From Eubacteriales bacterium (GTDB lineage: Bacteria > Bacillota > Clostridia > Lachnospirales > Lachnospiraceae): a stretch of 64,000 nt of DNA. The notes beneath the pieces are model-generated. The model was not told the DNA's origin and searched no databases. It saw only the letters and a list, made by a program, of their open reading frames with translations. Each line of letters starts with the position of its first letter. Positions within the stretch are counted from its first letter, which is position 1. Below are positions 1 to 8,569 of this stretch, in pieces. Location of the stretch: assembly GCA_030524745.1 (NCBI GenBank), contig JAUNGC010000005.1, positions 1 through 64,000 of the forward strand. Direction: 5' to 3'. Position numbers and translations under genes: made by a program.

Positions 1-34
1 AACAGACCGACAAATCAAAATTTAAGGAGAAAAA

Positions 35-583
35 ATGGAAAGAATTATTAAATCTATGGAAAAGGAATATCTTCTTCCCGCTCTTGAATTAGTGGAGGAA
101 GTTTTTGCACAATGGAGTAATCCTGAGGAAGGAAAGGTTGTGCGTCAGCTTGTGGAAGAAATAAGAACCAAAAAGTATTACATTCCGGAATTGGAACTTA
201 TTATGGTGGATGAAAAAAATGTTGTTGTGGGTTATGCAATGTTTTCAAGATTTCATATCGAGGGAAAGTATGAGAATGAATTGCTCATTCTGACGCCTGT
301 TGCCGTGAAAACTGATCTGCAAAGGCAGCATATTTCAAAAGATCTTATTGAGTATGGATTTGTAAAAGCGAAGGAACTGGGATTTGCAGCTGTTCTTGTG
401 GAAGGGAATCCTCAAAACTATAATTCCAGAGGTTTTCAGACCAGTGCGGATTTTGGAATCATAGCAGGAGAAAATGTACACTTGCCTGATGTAAGTTGTC
501 TGATGGTAAAAGAACTTGTTGAAGGCGCATTGGATCATATAAGTGGAATTGTGGATTATTCTTTTTATGATGCTTTGCGTTAG
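35..583 (+). CDS. GNAT family N-acetyltransferase
   Basis: A 182-residue single-domain protein of the GCN5-related acetyltransferase fold, expected to move an acetyl group from acetyl-CoA to an unknown small molecule or protein in the cytoplasm. The family pattern is visible: the strand LLILTPVAV (about residues 83-91), then a QRQHISKDLIEYG helix corresponding to the acetyl-CoA pyrophosphate loop, then an EGNPQNYNSRGFQ segment typical of the C-terminal half (YhbS-like). The start is supported by an AAGGAG site at 24-29 five bases before the ATG. The gene and its follower are more AT-rich than most of the window. The substrate cannot be told from sequence. Confidence 0.85.
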   Translation: MERIIKSMEKEYLLPALELVEEVFAQWSNPEEGKVVRQLVEEIRTKKYYIPELELIMVDEKNVVVGYAMFSRFHIEGKYENELLILTPVAVKTDLQRQHISKDLIEYGFVKAKELGFAAVLVEGNPQNYNSRGFQTSADFGIIAGENVHLPDVSCLMVKELVEGALDHISGIVDYSFYDALR

Positions 584-655
584 TGTAAAAGAAATTGGAA
601 CTTTTAAAGCGCTTGCAGGGCAAGCATGAATTCTGCTAAGACAAGAGAGGTTGTT

Positions 656-3600
656 ATGACGAACTTTGATTTCCTGAAATCCGAACCGAAATTCAGAAGA
701 TTTGCTGATGTCGCTATAGCTGCAGAAAAAATTCTGCCGATTGATGCGGGAACATCCGTCATAAATTGCCGAAGGGCGATGGAATTTGCGATTAAATGGA
801 TGTATTCCGTGGACAGTTCACTTGTAAAGCCGTGGGACGATAAGCTGGCCAGTTTGATGAGTACGGAAGAATTTCGGGATATTGTGGATAACGATCTCTG
901 GCGGCGGATGGATCTCATCCGGAAAATCGGAAATAATGCAGCGCATACGGGAAAAAAGATTACAAAAGAGCAGGCCATGCTTTGTCTGGAGAATTTGTAT
1001 ATTTTCATGGACTTTCTTGCCTGCTGTTATGCAGATAATTACAAAGAAAGTAAATTTGATGCGGAATTATTGGCAGAAAAACCACAGGAATTGAGAAATA
1101 TCCCGCAGGCAGTTACGAATGTGGACATGGAATCCTTAATAAGGGAAAATGAGGCCCTGAAGGCGGAATTGACTGCTCGCCGGAAAGAGCAAAAGCCTAA
1201 TTATGTGCCGAAGCCGTTGGATATTTCGGAATATGAGACACGAAAAATATATATTGATGCTATGCTGGAGGATGCCGGCTGGATAGAGGGAAAAAACTGG
1301 CTGAATGAGGTGGAATTGTCAGGAATGCCCAATAAATCGGAAGTCGGATACGCTGATTATGCCTTATATGGGGATGATGGCAGAGTGTTGGCAATCATTG
1401 AGGCAAAGCGCACTTGCGTTGATGTTTCAAAAGGCCGTCATCAGGCAGAATTGTATGCAGATCTGATAGAGAAGAAGCAGAGGCGGCGTCCGGTGATCTT
1501 TCTGACCAATGGTTTTGATACCAGAATCAATGATAATTATTATCCGGAACGTAAGGTTGCAGCTATTTATTCAAAACGTGATCTGGAAAAATTGTTCAAC
1601 TTACATTCCATGCGTACAAGCCTTCAGAACGTTACGATAAATAAAAACATTGCAGGCCGTTATTATCAGGAAGGAGCGATCAAAGCTGTTTGCGATAGCT
1701 TTGGAAAAAAGAATCGCAGGAAAGCGCTTCTGGTTATGGCAACCGGCAGCGGAAAGACACGTACTGTGATTGCTTTGTGTGATGTGTTGCTGCAGAATGG
1801 CTGGGTGAAAAATATTTTATTTTTGGCAGACCGAAATTCACTGGTGACTCAGGCAAAGCGGAGTTTTGTGAATTTACTGCCGGATTTAACAGTTGTGAAT
1901 CTTTGCGAAGAAAAAAACAATTATAGTGCGCATTGCGTTTTTTCGACTTACCAGACGATGATGAACTGTATTGATTCGATCCATGATGATGAGGGAAAAC
2001 TATTTACCAGCGGACATTTTGATTTGGTGATCTGTGATGAAGCGCATCGTTCTATCTATAATAAGTATCGGGATATTTTCAACTATTTTGATGCGCCGCT
2101 GGTAGGATTGACGGCTACGCCGAAGGATGAGGTGGATAAAAATACCTATGAAATATTTGAATTGGAAAACGGTGTGCCTACTTATGGCTATGAACTATCA
2201 CAGGCGGTGAAAGACGGATTTCTTGTAGATTTTTTGTCGGTTGAAACAAAGCTGAAGTTTATTGAACAGGGTATCGTATATGACGAATTATCGGATGAAG
2301 AGAAAGAAGCATACGAAGAGACTTTTGGGGATCAGAGTGGTGAATTGCCGGAACGTATCGGGTCGGCGGCGCTGAATGAGTGGATTTTTAATGAGGATAC
2401 GATCCGTGAGGTACTGCATGTGCTGATGAACAGCGGTTTAAAAATTGATTATGGAAATAAAATCGGTAAAACGATTATTTTTGCAAAAAATCATATGCAT
2501 GCAGAAAAGATTTATGAGGTGTTCGGAAAGGAGTATCCGCATCTGCCGGGATACGCTATGGTGATTGATAATTATATGACCTATGCCCAGAGCGCGATTG
2601 ATAAGTTTTCTGATCCAAAGAAACTGCCGCAGATTGCGATTTCCGTTGATATGCTGGATACCGGTATCGACGTACCGGAAGTCTTGAATCTGGTCTTTTT
2701 TAAAAAGGTTATGAGTAAAGCAAAATTCTGGCAGATGATTGGCCGGGGAACCCGTCTTTGCCCGGGATTGATGGACGGAGAAGATAAACGGAAGTTTTAT
2801 ATTTTTGATTTTTGCGGCAATTTTGAATTCTTCCGAATGAATAAAGGAAAACCGACTGCCAATATGATCGCCTTGCAGGGGGCAATCTTCAGTCTTAAGT
2901 TTGAAATGACGCTTGAACTGCAAAAGCTGCAGTATCAGACCGAACGGCTGATTGCCTATAGGAAATCTCTGGTGGAGAATATGGCCGGTAAGGTAAGGGA
3001 ATTAAACCGGGAAAATTTTGCGGTAAGGCAGCATCTGAAATATGTGGAACTGTATTCCAATGAAGAAAATTACCAAACGTTGACTTATGCGGATACTCTG
3101 GCTGTTCGTGAAGAACTGGCGCCGCTTATCGAACCGGAGAAAGATGATGCGAAAGCGCTGCGTTTCGACGCATTACTGTATGGACTGGAACTTGCTTTTT
3201 TGGCGGAAAGGAAATATACGAGAGCGCGTCACGAGTTGATTAAAAAAGTATCGGATGTTGCAAACGTTGCCAACATTCCGGAAATCATGGCTCAGGCAGA
3301 GTTGATTAATAAGATTTTGCATACGGATTATGTCGAGCATGCGGATATTGATGATCTGGAACATATTCGCAGGAACATACGGGATCTGATTAAGTATATT
3401 CCGGTAGAAAGACAGGTCTACTATACGGATTTCAATGATGAAATATTGTCAATGGACTGGAAGGAATCAGAACTGGAAAATGATGATTTAAAGAATTATA
3501 AGGCAAAGGCGGAATATTACGTGCGCCAACACCAAGATAACGAGGTGATCGCCAAGCTGAAAAGTAACGTGATGCTGACAAGTGCAGATATTAAAGTTCT

Positions 3601-3952
3601 GGAGAAAATTCTGTGGAGCGAGGTCGGAACAAAAGCGGATTATGAAGCGGAGTATGGACAGAAACCATTAGGGGAATTTGTACGGGAAATTGTCGGCCTG
3701 GATATGGCGGCTGCAAAAGCAGCCTTTGCCGAATATCTGGATGAAACATATCTGGACAGCCGACAGATTTATTTTGTAAATCAGATTGTGGAATATATTG
3801 TGCATAACGGTATGATGAAAGATCTGTCTGTTTTACAGGATGCGCCCTTTTCGGATCAGGGCAGTATCGTGGAAATTTTTACGGATATGTCTGTATGGAT
3901 GGGAATCCGCAGGGTAATTGAGCAGGTCAATGCGAATGCGCTGGCCGCGTAG
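656..3952 (+). CDS. hsdR: Type I restriction enzyme R-subunit-like DEAD/DEAH helicase-nuclease
   Basis: A protein of about 1098 residues that looks like the motor and nuclease subunit of a type I restriction system (EcoEI-like). In order: an N-terminal DUF4145-type helical domain (NCRRAMEF, about 37-44); a short coiled segment (about 155-180); an HSDR_N nuclease with the PD-(D/E)xK pattern (D234, E249-A-K251); helicase motif I ATGSGKT (about 362-368); DEAH (461-464); TATP (486-489); motif VI GRGTRL; and a long EcoEI_R_C-like C-terminus. The ATG at 656 is preferred over an in-frame ATG at 626 because AGAGAGG (644-650) precedes it at five bases and homologues that I recall begin at the TNFDFLKSE segment. 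No methylase (hsdM) or specificity (hsdS) gene is present in the window, so it may be solitary or partnered upstream of the left edge. Confidence 0.85.
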   Translation: MTNFDFLKSEPKFRRFADVAIAAEKILPIDAGTSVINCRRAMEFAIKWMYSVDSSLVKPWDDKLASLMSTEEFRDIVDNDLWRRMDLIRKIGNNAAHTGKKITKEQAMLCLENLYIFMDFLACCYADNYKESKFDAELLAEKPQELRNIPQAVTNVDMESLIRENEALKAELTARRKEQKPNYVPKPLDISEYETRKIYIDAMLEDAGWIEGKNWLNEVELSGMPNKSEVGYADYALYGDDGRVLAIIEAKRTCVDVSKGRHQAELYADLIEKKQRRRPVIFLTNGFDTRINDNYYPERKVAAIYSKRDLEKLFNLHSMRTSLQNVTINKNIAGRYYQEGAIKAVCDSFGKKNRRKALLVMATGSGKTRTVIALCDVLLQNGWVKNILFLADRNSLVTQAKRSFVNLLPDLTVVNLCEEKNNYSAHCVFSTYQTMMNCIDSIHDDEGKLFTSGHFDLVICDEAHRSIYNKYRDIFNYFDAPLVGLTATPKDEVDKNTYEIFELENGVPTYGYELSQAVKDGFLVDFLSVETKLKFIEQGIVYDELSDEEKEAYEETFGDQSGELPERIGSAALNEWIFNEDTIREVLHVLMNSGLKIDYGNKIGKTIIFAKNHMHAEKIYEVFGKEYPHLPGYAMVIDNYMTYAQSAIDKFSDPKKLPQIAISVDMLDTGIDVPEVLNLVFFKKVMSKAKFWQMIGRGTRLCPGLMDGEDKRKFYIFDFCGNFEFFRMNKGKPTANMIALQGAIFSLKFEMTLELQKLQYQTERLIAYRKSLVENMAGKVRELNRENFAVRQHLKYVELYSNEENYQTLTYADTLAVREELAPLIEPEKDDAKALRFDALLYGLELAFLAERKYTRARHELIKKVSDVANVANIPEIMAQAELINKILHTDYVEHADIDDLEHIRRNIRDLIKYIPVERQVYYTDFNDEILSMDWKESELENDDLKNYKAKAEYYVRQHQDNEVIAKLKSNVMLTSADIKVLEKILWSEVGTKADYEAEYGQKPLGEFVREIVGLDMAAAKAAFAEYLDETYLDSRQIYFVNQIVEYIVHNGMMKDLSVLQDAPFSDQGSIVEIFTDMSVWMGIRRVIEQVNANALAA

Positions 3953-4102
3953 GTCTGTACGTGAGATAATTCAAACATTTGTCAAAAATCCGGTTGACCT
4001 TCTCCTTACGTCATGCTTTATGATAGATTTATCGGCAGTTGCCGACAAATCAGATTGCGGCCGGCGCAGTCCATCATACAGGCAGGAGCGATAGTGTGGA
4101 AA

Positions 4103-4256
4103 ATAAGCTTGATAGCTTATTGTTTCACAAATCGAACAAGTTCGATTGGCGATTTGTGCCGGAGCGTCACAAATCGCTTTAGTGGCAGAAGAGAAATCGC
4201 CTTCGCGAATTTCTCATGCGACTTCGGTCGCATTGGCCCCGTCGCTGACGCTCCGG
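4103..4256. repeat. Nested inverted repeats in the 305-base gap before the MerR-type gene
   Basis: Several perfect or near-perfect inverted repeats are packed into about 150 bases. ATAAGC (4103-4108) pairs with GCTTAT (4115-4120). CACAAATCG (4126-4134) can pair with CGATTTGTG (4150-4158), while GCGATTTGTG (4149-4158) can instead pair with CACAAATCGC (4168-4177), so the two hairpins exclude each other. GAGAAATCGC (4191-4200) pairs with GCGAATTTCTC (4205-4215) with one bulge. ATGCGAC and GTCGCAT (4216-4233) enclose a TTCG tetraloop. CCGGAGCGTCA (4159-4169) pairs with TGACGCTCCGG (4246-4256), closing the whole block just before the Shine-Dalgarno of the next gene. It may be a dispersed palindromic element or a structured leader. 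The rest of the gap (3953-4102) shows only a short CGGCA/TGCCG hairpin near 4033-4044. Confidence 0.8.
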
Positions 4257-4269
4257 AATGAGGATTGAT

Positions 4270-5472
4270 ATGAATAAGGATAAAAAATACTATACCGCAG
4301 GGGAAATTGCCGGGCTGACCGGCGTATCAACCAGAACCATCCGCTTTTATGACAAAAAGGGGTTGCTTGCGCCTTCCGGATACACGGAAAGCGGCTATCG
4401 GCTGTACGATAAAGAAGCGTTTGCCGTTTTGCAGCAGATTCTGATGTTTAAATATCTGGGTTTTTCCCTGGAGCAGATCCGGACCATGCTGCAAAGTGAA
4501 AACCAGGACAGGGTGAAAATGAAAGAACACTTATGCCGTCAGGAAAAACTGCTGCAGCAAAAGCGCAGACAACTGGATGCGCTGATTGAAACCGTGAATT
4601 TTGCGCAGGAGTGTAACGAAGAGGACCGGTGGGACAGTATGTTAAAGCTGCTGAGCCTTTTGACGGAAGAAGAGAAAATGGCGGAGCAGTATCGGACGGA
4701 TGACAATTTAAACCGCAGAATCCGGATTCACTCCTATAATACAAATCCCTATAGCTGGATGGAGTGGGTGTACGATCATCTGGATTTGAAGGAAGGGGAT
4801 AAGATTCTGGAAATCGGATGCGGCAATGGGCTTTTATGGAGAGACAATATTCACAGGCTTCCGGAGGGAGTGTCGCTTTTTCTGACCGATTATTCGGAAG
4901 GGATGCTCGCGCAGGCGAAGAAAACGCTGGAACCCTATGAAGAAGAATTAAGAGCCAGAAAAATTGCTGTTCATTTCGAGGTGGCGGACGCCAATCAGCT
5001 CCATATAAAGGAGAAGGAATTTGATAAGATAATCGCCGACCACATGCTCTATCACGTGGAAAACAGAGAAGCCTGTCTGAAAACGGTCAGAGGGCTTTTG
5101 AAAACGGACGGTACTTTTTGCTGTACTACAGTCGGTCTGCATCACATGAAGGAACTGCATGATCTGGTCACAGAGTTTGACGGGACCATTGAAATGCCGT
5201 TGGACCGGATTACCAACCGCTTCTGCCTGCAGAACGGGGCGGAACAGCTGCAGAAGTTCTTTCGGGAAATCTGCAGGGAAGATTATCCCTGCGATCTGCT
5301 GGTGGAGGATGCCGATGCGGTCTATGATTATGTTTACTCCTATCCGGGCAATGCCGCGCTGATTCTGGACCGGAAAGGCGAGCGGTTTAAGAAACTGATA
5401 CGGGATAAGATGAAGCCGGACGGCGTGTTTTTGATTCATAAGGAAACCGGCATATTTGTGTGCAGGCGGTAA
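4270..5472 (+). CDS. MerR-family regulator fused to a SAM-dependent methyltransferase
   Basis: A 400-residue two-domain protein. Residues 1-110 are a MerR-type winged helix (YTAGEIAGLTGVSTRTIRFYD, then GYRLYD) followed by a long dimerisation helix. The C-terminal half (about 165-300) is a class I methyltransferase with the SAM-binding motif ILEIGCGNG and a later LTDYSEGM acidic loop. MerR proteins normally bind an effector behind the helix; here that position is held by an enzyme, so the methyltransferase may sense or modify the inducer. I chose the ATG at 4270 rather than 4258 because GAGG (4260-4263) sits six bases before it and the MerR fold starts immediately. The preceding palindromic block ends four bases before that site. 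The target of methylation is unknown. Confidence 0.8.
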   Translation: MNKDKKYYTAGEIAGLTGVSTRTIRFYDKKGLLAPSGYTESGYRLYDKEAFAVLQQILMFKYLGFSLEQIRTMLQSENQDRVKMKEHLCRQEKLLQQKRRQLDALIETVNFAQECNEEDRWDSMLKLLSLLTEEEKMAEQYRTDDNLNRRIRIHSYNTNPYSWMEWVYDHLDLKEGDKILEIGCGNGLLWRDNIHRLPEGVSLFLTDYSEGMLAQAKKTLEPYEEELRARKIAVHFEVADANQLHIKEKEFDKIIADHMLYHVENREACLKTVRGLLKTDGTFCCTTVGLHHMKELHDLVTEFDGTIEMPLDRITNRFCLQNGAEQLQKFFREICREDYPCDLLVEDADAVYDYVYSYPGNAALILDRKGERFKKLIRDKMKPDGVFLIHKETGIFVCRR

Positions 5473-5546
5473 AATAGCGGCTCATGGCATAATGTGCGAA
5501 ATCATTTCCGGATATTCAACGGAAAGAGCGGGAGGCAGAACTGAGA

Positions 5547-6206
5547 ATGGAAAGAACATATCACGAGTTTGAAAAGATTCACAGGCTTGGCGGATCGCTG
5601 TTGATGCCTGTGAAGACCGGATATCCGGACGGCGGGCATATCAGGGCTGAGGACTTTCAAAGATATGCGGCGGAATGTGCCGAGGGCGACGCGGACGCCA
5701 TGTGGAAATTTGCAGAATATTTCAGAAAAAGAAAAGAAGAGCATAATTTTTTTGAGGCGGCGGCAAATCTATGGACATGCCGTGCGGCGCAAAGAGGTTG
5801 TGCCGATGCAAAAAAATGGCTCGATCAGTGGATGGCCGGAAAGAATCCGCCGAAGATATGGCTTCCTTCCATTTTGGACGATTCATTTTCCGGCAATGTA
5901 AGCGGGGTGGCAATGTACTACGCCGGTTTTTTGTTTTTTGACAGGAAACGTTTGTACAGTATTGAAAAAGCGGACAGCGACGGTGTGGTGACGGTGTCCT
6001 CCTGGTGTGATTCTGACGGACCGGACGAGACGGGATTTGGCATGGAGGATTATTACGACTGGTGGTATCTGGATGAAAACTTTAATGAACTGCCGGGCGT
6101 TGACGTGCTTCACAGCTGTTCCTATCGTGACAGGCGCGATAACTGGAAATGGTTTGCAGGCCGGCATACGGAAGCGGTAAAAGCGATAAAAGCGAAAAAA
6201 CGATAA
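5547..6206 (+). CDS. Hypothetical protein with Sel1-like helical N-terminus
   Basis: A 219-residue soluble protein with no signal peptide and no membrane segment. The first half contains a Sel1/TPR-like pattern (AAECAEGDADAMWKFAEYF and AAQRGCADAKKWLDQW), which normally forms a helix-turn-helix protein-protein interaction solenoid. The second half is rich in aromatic and acidic residues (MEDYYDWWYLDENFNELPG) and looks like a small beta domain of unknown function. A GGGAGG site lies at 5529-5534, somewhat far (12 bases) from the ATG. It stands alone between the MerR-methyltransferase and spoVAF. I do not recognise a named family for the C-terminal half. Confidence 0.7.
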   Translation: MERTYHEFEKIHRLGGSLLMPVKTGYPDGGHIRAEDFQRYAAECAEGDADAMWKFAEYFRKRKEEHNFFEAAANLWTCRAAQRGCADAKKWLDQWMAGKNPPKIWLPSILDDSFSGNVSGVAMYYAGFLFFDRKRLYSIEKADSDGVVTVSSWCDSDGPDETGFGMEDYYDWWYLDENFNELPGVDVLHSCSYRDRRDNWKWFAGRHTEAVKAIKAKKR

Positions 6207-6276
6207 AACAATAAAACAAAATCAACCCCGGAACATCTTTCGGCAAACGAAATAAGGCGAAATTGCCGTTTCGCAT

Positions 6277-6330
6277 AAAAACTCCTGTTTCGGACACAAT
6301 AAATCAAAAAGGTCCGGAAGGGAGTTTTTT
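6277..6330 (+). promoter_or_regulatory. Leader hairpin overlapping the spoVAF ribosome binding site
   Basis: AAAAACTCC (6277-6285) and CGGAC (6291-6295) pair with GTCCG (6312-6316) and GGAGTTTTT (6321-6329). The 3' arm contains the GGAAGGGAG Shine-Dalgarno of the gene starting at 6333 and ends in six T, so the same stem could act as a terminator or hide the ribosome site. A second small hairpin, GCGAAA/TTTCGC (6257-6274), lies just upstream. It might simply be the terminator of the preceding gene. Confidence 0.5.
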
Positions 6331-6332
6331 AT

Positions 6333-7745
6333 ATGGAAAAAATGAACGTAAATCTGGCGGAGAGCATGAAGCATATGAACGAGCGGCTCGGCGTAGGGAC
6401 GAACTTCGATGTGCTTTACCGGGTGGTGGAGGTCGGCGGGAAGCAGGCCTGCATTTACATGATCGACGGTTTCTGCAAGGATGAGATGATGCAGAAGCTT
6501 CTGCAGTATTTTATGGATATTACGGCGGATAAGCTGCCGGCAGATGCCCATGAGATGAGCAAACAGCTTGTGCCTTACGGAGAAGTGGATTTAAAGGATG
6601 ACTGGGCGGAAATTGAGTATGCGGTCATGTCCGGCGTGGTGGCGATGTTCATTGACGGATATGACAGATGTATTCTGATCGACGCCAGAACCTATCCGGC
6701 CAGAAGCGTATCCGAGCCGGAAAAGGATAAGGTGATGCGGGGCTCCAAGGACGGTTTTGTAGAGACGATCGTATTTAATACGGCCCTGATTCGAAGACGG
6801 ATCCGCAGCCCCCAGTTGCGGATGGAAATGCTCAAGGCGGGAACCTCTTCCCAGACGGATATCGTTCTCTGCTATATGGATGATCGCGTGGATAAAGCCT
6901 TTCTGGAGCAGATCAGGAACCGGATCAACAGCCTTCAGGTGGATGCCCTGACCTTAAATCAGGAAAGTCTGGCGGAGTGTCTGTATCAGCGGCGATGGTA
7001 TAATCCTTTTCCGAAGTTTAAGTATTCGGAGAGGCCGGATACGGCCGCCGCCCAGGTGCTGGAGGGAAATATCATCATTCTGGTGGACAATTCCCCGTCC
7101 GCCATGATTACGCCCACGTCCTTTTTTGACGTGGTGGAAGAGGCGGACGACTATTATTTTCCGCCGGTCACGGGAACTTACCTGCGCCTGTCCCGCATGC
7201 TGATCGCCATTATCACTTATTTCCTGACGCCAACCTTTCTTTTGCTGATGGAATATCCTCAGTGGATTCCGAAAGGCTTTGAATTTATTATGGTACAGGA
7301 TACGGTCAATATTCCGCTGATCTGGCAGCTATTGCTTCTGGAACTGGCGGTGGACGGTTTAAAGCTGGCTGCGGTGAACACGCCGAACATGCTAAGCACG
7401 CCGCTTTCGGTCATGGCGGCGCTGGTTCTGGGGGAATTTTCCGTGAAAAGCGGCTGGTTTAATTCCGAGGTTATGCTGTATATGGCCTTTGTCGCCGTGG
7501 CCAATTATACCCAGAACAGCCTGGAAATGGGATATGCCTTAAAGTTCATGCGCATCATCAATCTGATCCTGACGGCAATTTTCGGAGTGTGGGGATATAT
7601 TGCGGGCGTGGCGATTCTGGTCTTCAGCATTGTGACGAACCGGACCGTGAGCAGACAAAGCTATATTTATCCGTTGATTCCGTTTAATGCAAAACAGCTT
7701 TCCCATCAATTGTTTCGTACAAGATTGCCCGAAGCGAGAAAGTAG
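6333..7745 (+). CDS. spoVAF: Stage V sporulation protein AF / GerA-family spore membrane protein
   Basis: A 470-residue GerA-family protein resembling SpoVAF, an inner spore-membrane protein linked to germination and dipicolinate channel function. The first 280 residues are soluble and carry the family hallmarks TNFDVLYRVVEVGGK and a run corresponding to the GerA N-terminal domain (AGTSSQTDIVLCYM, NSPSAMITPTSFFD). Four to five hydrophobic segments follow (about 290-430), including PTFLLLMEYPQW and the PNMLSTPLSVM loop. GerA germinant receptors have B and C subunit genes next to them; here the gene is alone, which favours SpoVAF over a receptor A subunit, although the rest of a spoVA operon is also absent. 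The start is fixed by GGAAGGGAG at 6316-6324. It indicates a spore-former. Confidence 0.8.
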   Translation: MEKMNVNLAESMKHMNERLGVGTNFDVLYRVVEVGGKQACIYMIDGFCKDEMMQKLLQYFMDITADKLPADAHEMSKQLVPYGEVDLKDDWAEIEYAVMSGVVAMFIDGYDRCILIDARTYPARSVSEPEKDKVMRGSKDGFVETIVFNTALIRRRIRSPQLRMEMLKAGTSSQTDIVLCYMDDRVDKAFLEQIRNRINSLQVDALTLNQESLAECLYQRRWYNPFPKFKYSERPDTAAAQVLEGNIIILVDNSPSAMITPTSFFDVVEEADDYYFPPVTGTYLRLSRMLIAIITYFLTPTFLLLMEYPQWIPKGFEFIMVQDTVNIPLIWQLLLLELAVDGLKLAAVNTPNMLSTPLSVMAALVLGEFSVKSGWFNSEVMLYMAFVAVANYTQNSLEMGYALKFMRIINLILTAIFGVWGYIAGVAILVFSIVTNRTVSRQSYIYPLIPFNAKQLSHQLFRTRLPEARK

Positions 7746-7748
7746 GGA

Positions 7749-7778
7749 TTGTGAAACAGGGGTATATAGTGGTAAAAT
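7749..7778 (+). promoter_or_regulatory. Possible sigma-A promoter for the HAD/YesNM operon
   Basis: TTGTGA (7749-7754) and TAAAAT (7773-7778) are separated by 18 bases, in the 71-base gap before the HAD gene. The match is moderate. The gene order suggests that this would drive the HAD gene and the overlapping two-component genes behind it. Confidence 0.4.
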
Positions 7779-7816
7779 AGTAATATCTTTAATTATCGAC
7801 GAAAGAGGAAGGGAAT

Positions 7817-8560
7817 ATGAAATACTACGATTTGATTTTTGACCTGTACGGCACATTGGTGGATATTCATACGGATACGGATATGCCTGAAGTATGGGAG
7901 AAGACCGCGTTCTATTTCGGCTTTTACGGCGCATCTTATACGGCGCAGGAACTCAGGGAAGCTTATGATGAGGTCACTTGCAGGCAGAATATGGACGCCG
8001 GACAAAATTATGAATGCTTTCCGGAACTTCAGATTGAGAAGGTTTTTGCCGAACTGTTCGAGAAAAAGGGGATTGTCAGCGATACGGAGCGGCTGGGGCA
8101 GAATGCGGCGCAGTTTTTCCGCATTCTCTCCATGGAATATATCCGTCTGTATCCAGGAGTGAAAGAGGCGCTGGTGAAATTAAAAAAGGACGGACACAGG
8201 CTGTGGCTTTTGAGCAATGCGCAGCGGGTGTTTACCGCATATGAAATGCGGCTCTTGGGAATGGAGGATTATTTTGACGGGATCTATATTTCTTCCGATT
8301 ATGGCTGCAGAAAACCGGACGTCCGTTTTTTCGATGCGCTGATAAAAGCGAATGCTTTGAAGGCGGAGAACTGCCTGATGATCGGAAACGACCTGACAAC
8401 GGATATCGGCGGCGCTCAGGCGGCGGGACTGCGCACCTTTTATATTCATTCCAATATCAGCCCGGAACAGGACTCTTACGCAAAGAGAACGGCGGATTAC
8501 AGCGTGGAGGAAGCCGACTGGTATGAAATACTCAAAAAACTGGAAACAATCTGCTCATAG
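7817..8560 (+). CDS. HAD-superfamily hydrolase (YjjG-like)
   Basis: A 247-residue haloacid dehalogenase-type phosphatase. The motifs are in order: DLIFDLYGTLVD with the nucleophile Asp near residue 9, a helical cap domain (about 20-95), motif II LLSNAQ, the Lys of CRKPD as motif III, and the acidic motif IV in IGNDLTTDIGGAQAAG. Enzymes of this type hydrolyse phosphomonoesters such as nucleotides or sugar phosphates in the cytoplasm. GAGGAAGGG precedes the ATG. The next gene, a response regulator, starts ten bases after the stop, so they are probably co-transcribed. The substrate is not predictable. Confidence 0.85.
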   Translation: MKYYDLIFDLYGTLVDIHTDTDMPEVWEKTAFYFGFYGASYTAQELREAYDEVTCRQNMDAGQNYECFPELQIEKVFAELFEKKGIVSDTERLGQNAAQFFRILSMEYIRLYPGVKEALVKLKKDGHRLWLLSNAQRVFTAYEMRLLGMEDYFDGIYISSDYGCRKPDVRFFDALIKANALKAENCLMIGNDLTTDIGGAQAAGLRTFYIHSNISPEQDSYAKRTADYSVEEADWYEILKKLETICS

Positions 8561-8569
8561 GGGGAGTTT

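Noticed and set aside
4013-4261. 82-codon open frame across the palindromic block
   Set aside because: It runs through the inverted repeats, has no good ribosome site and no protein-like composition; the open frame is a by-product of the repeats.
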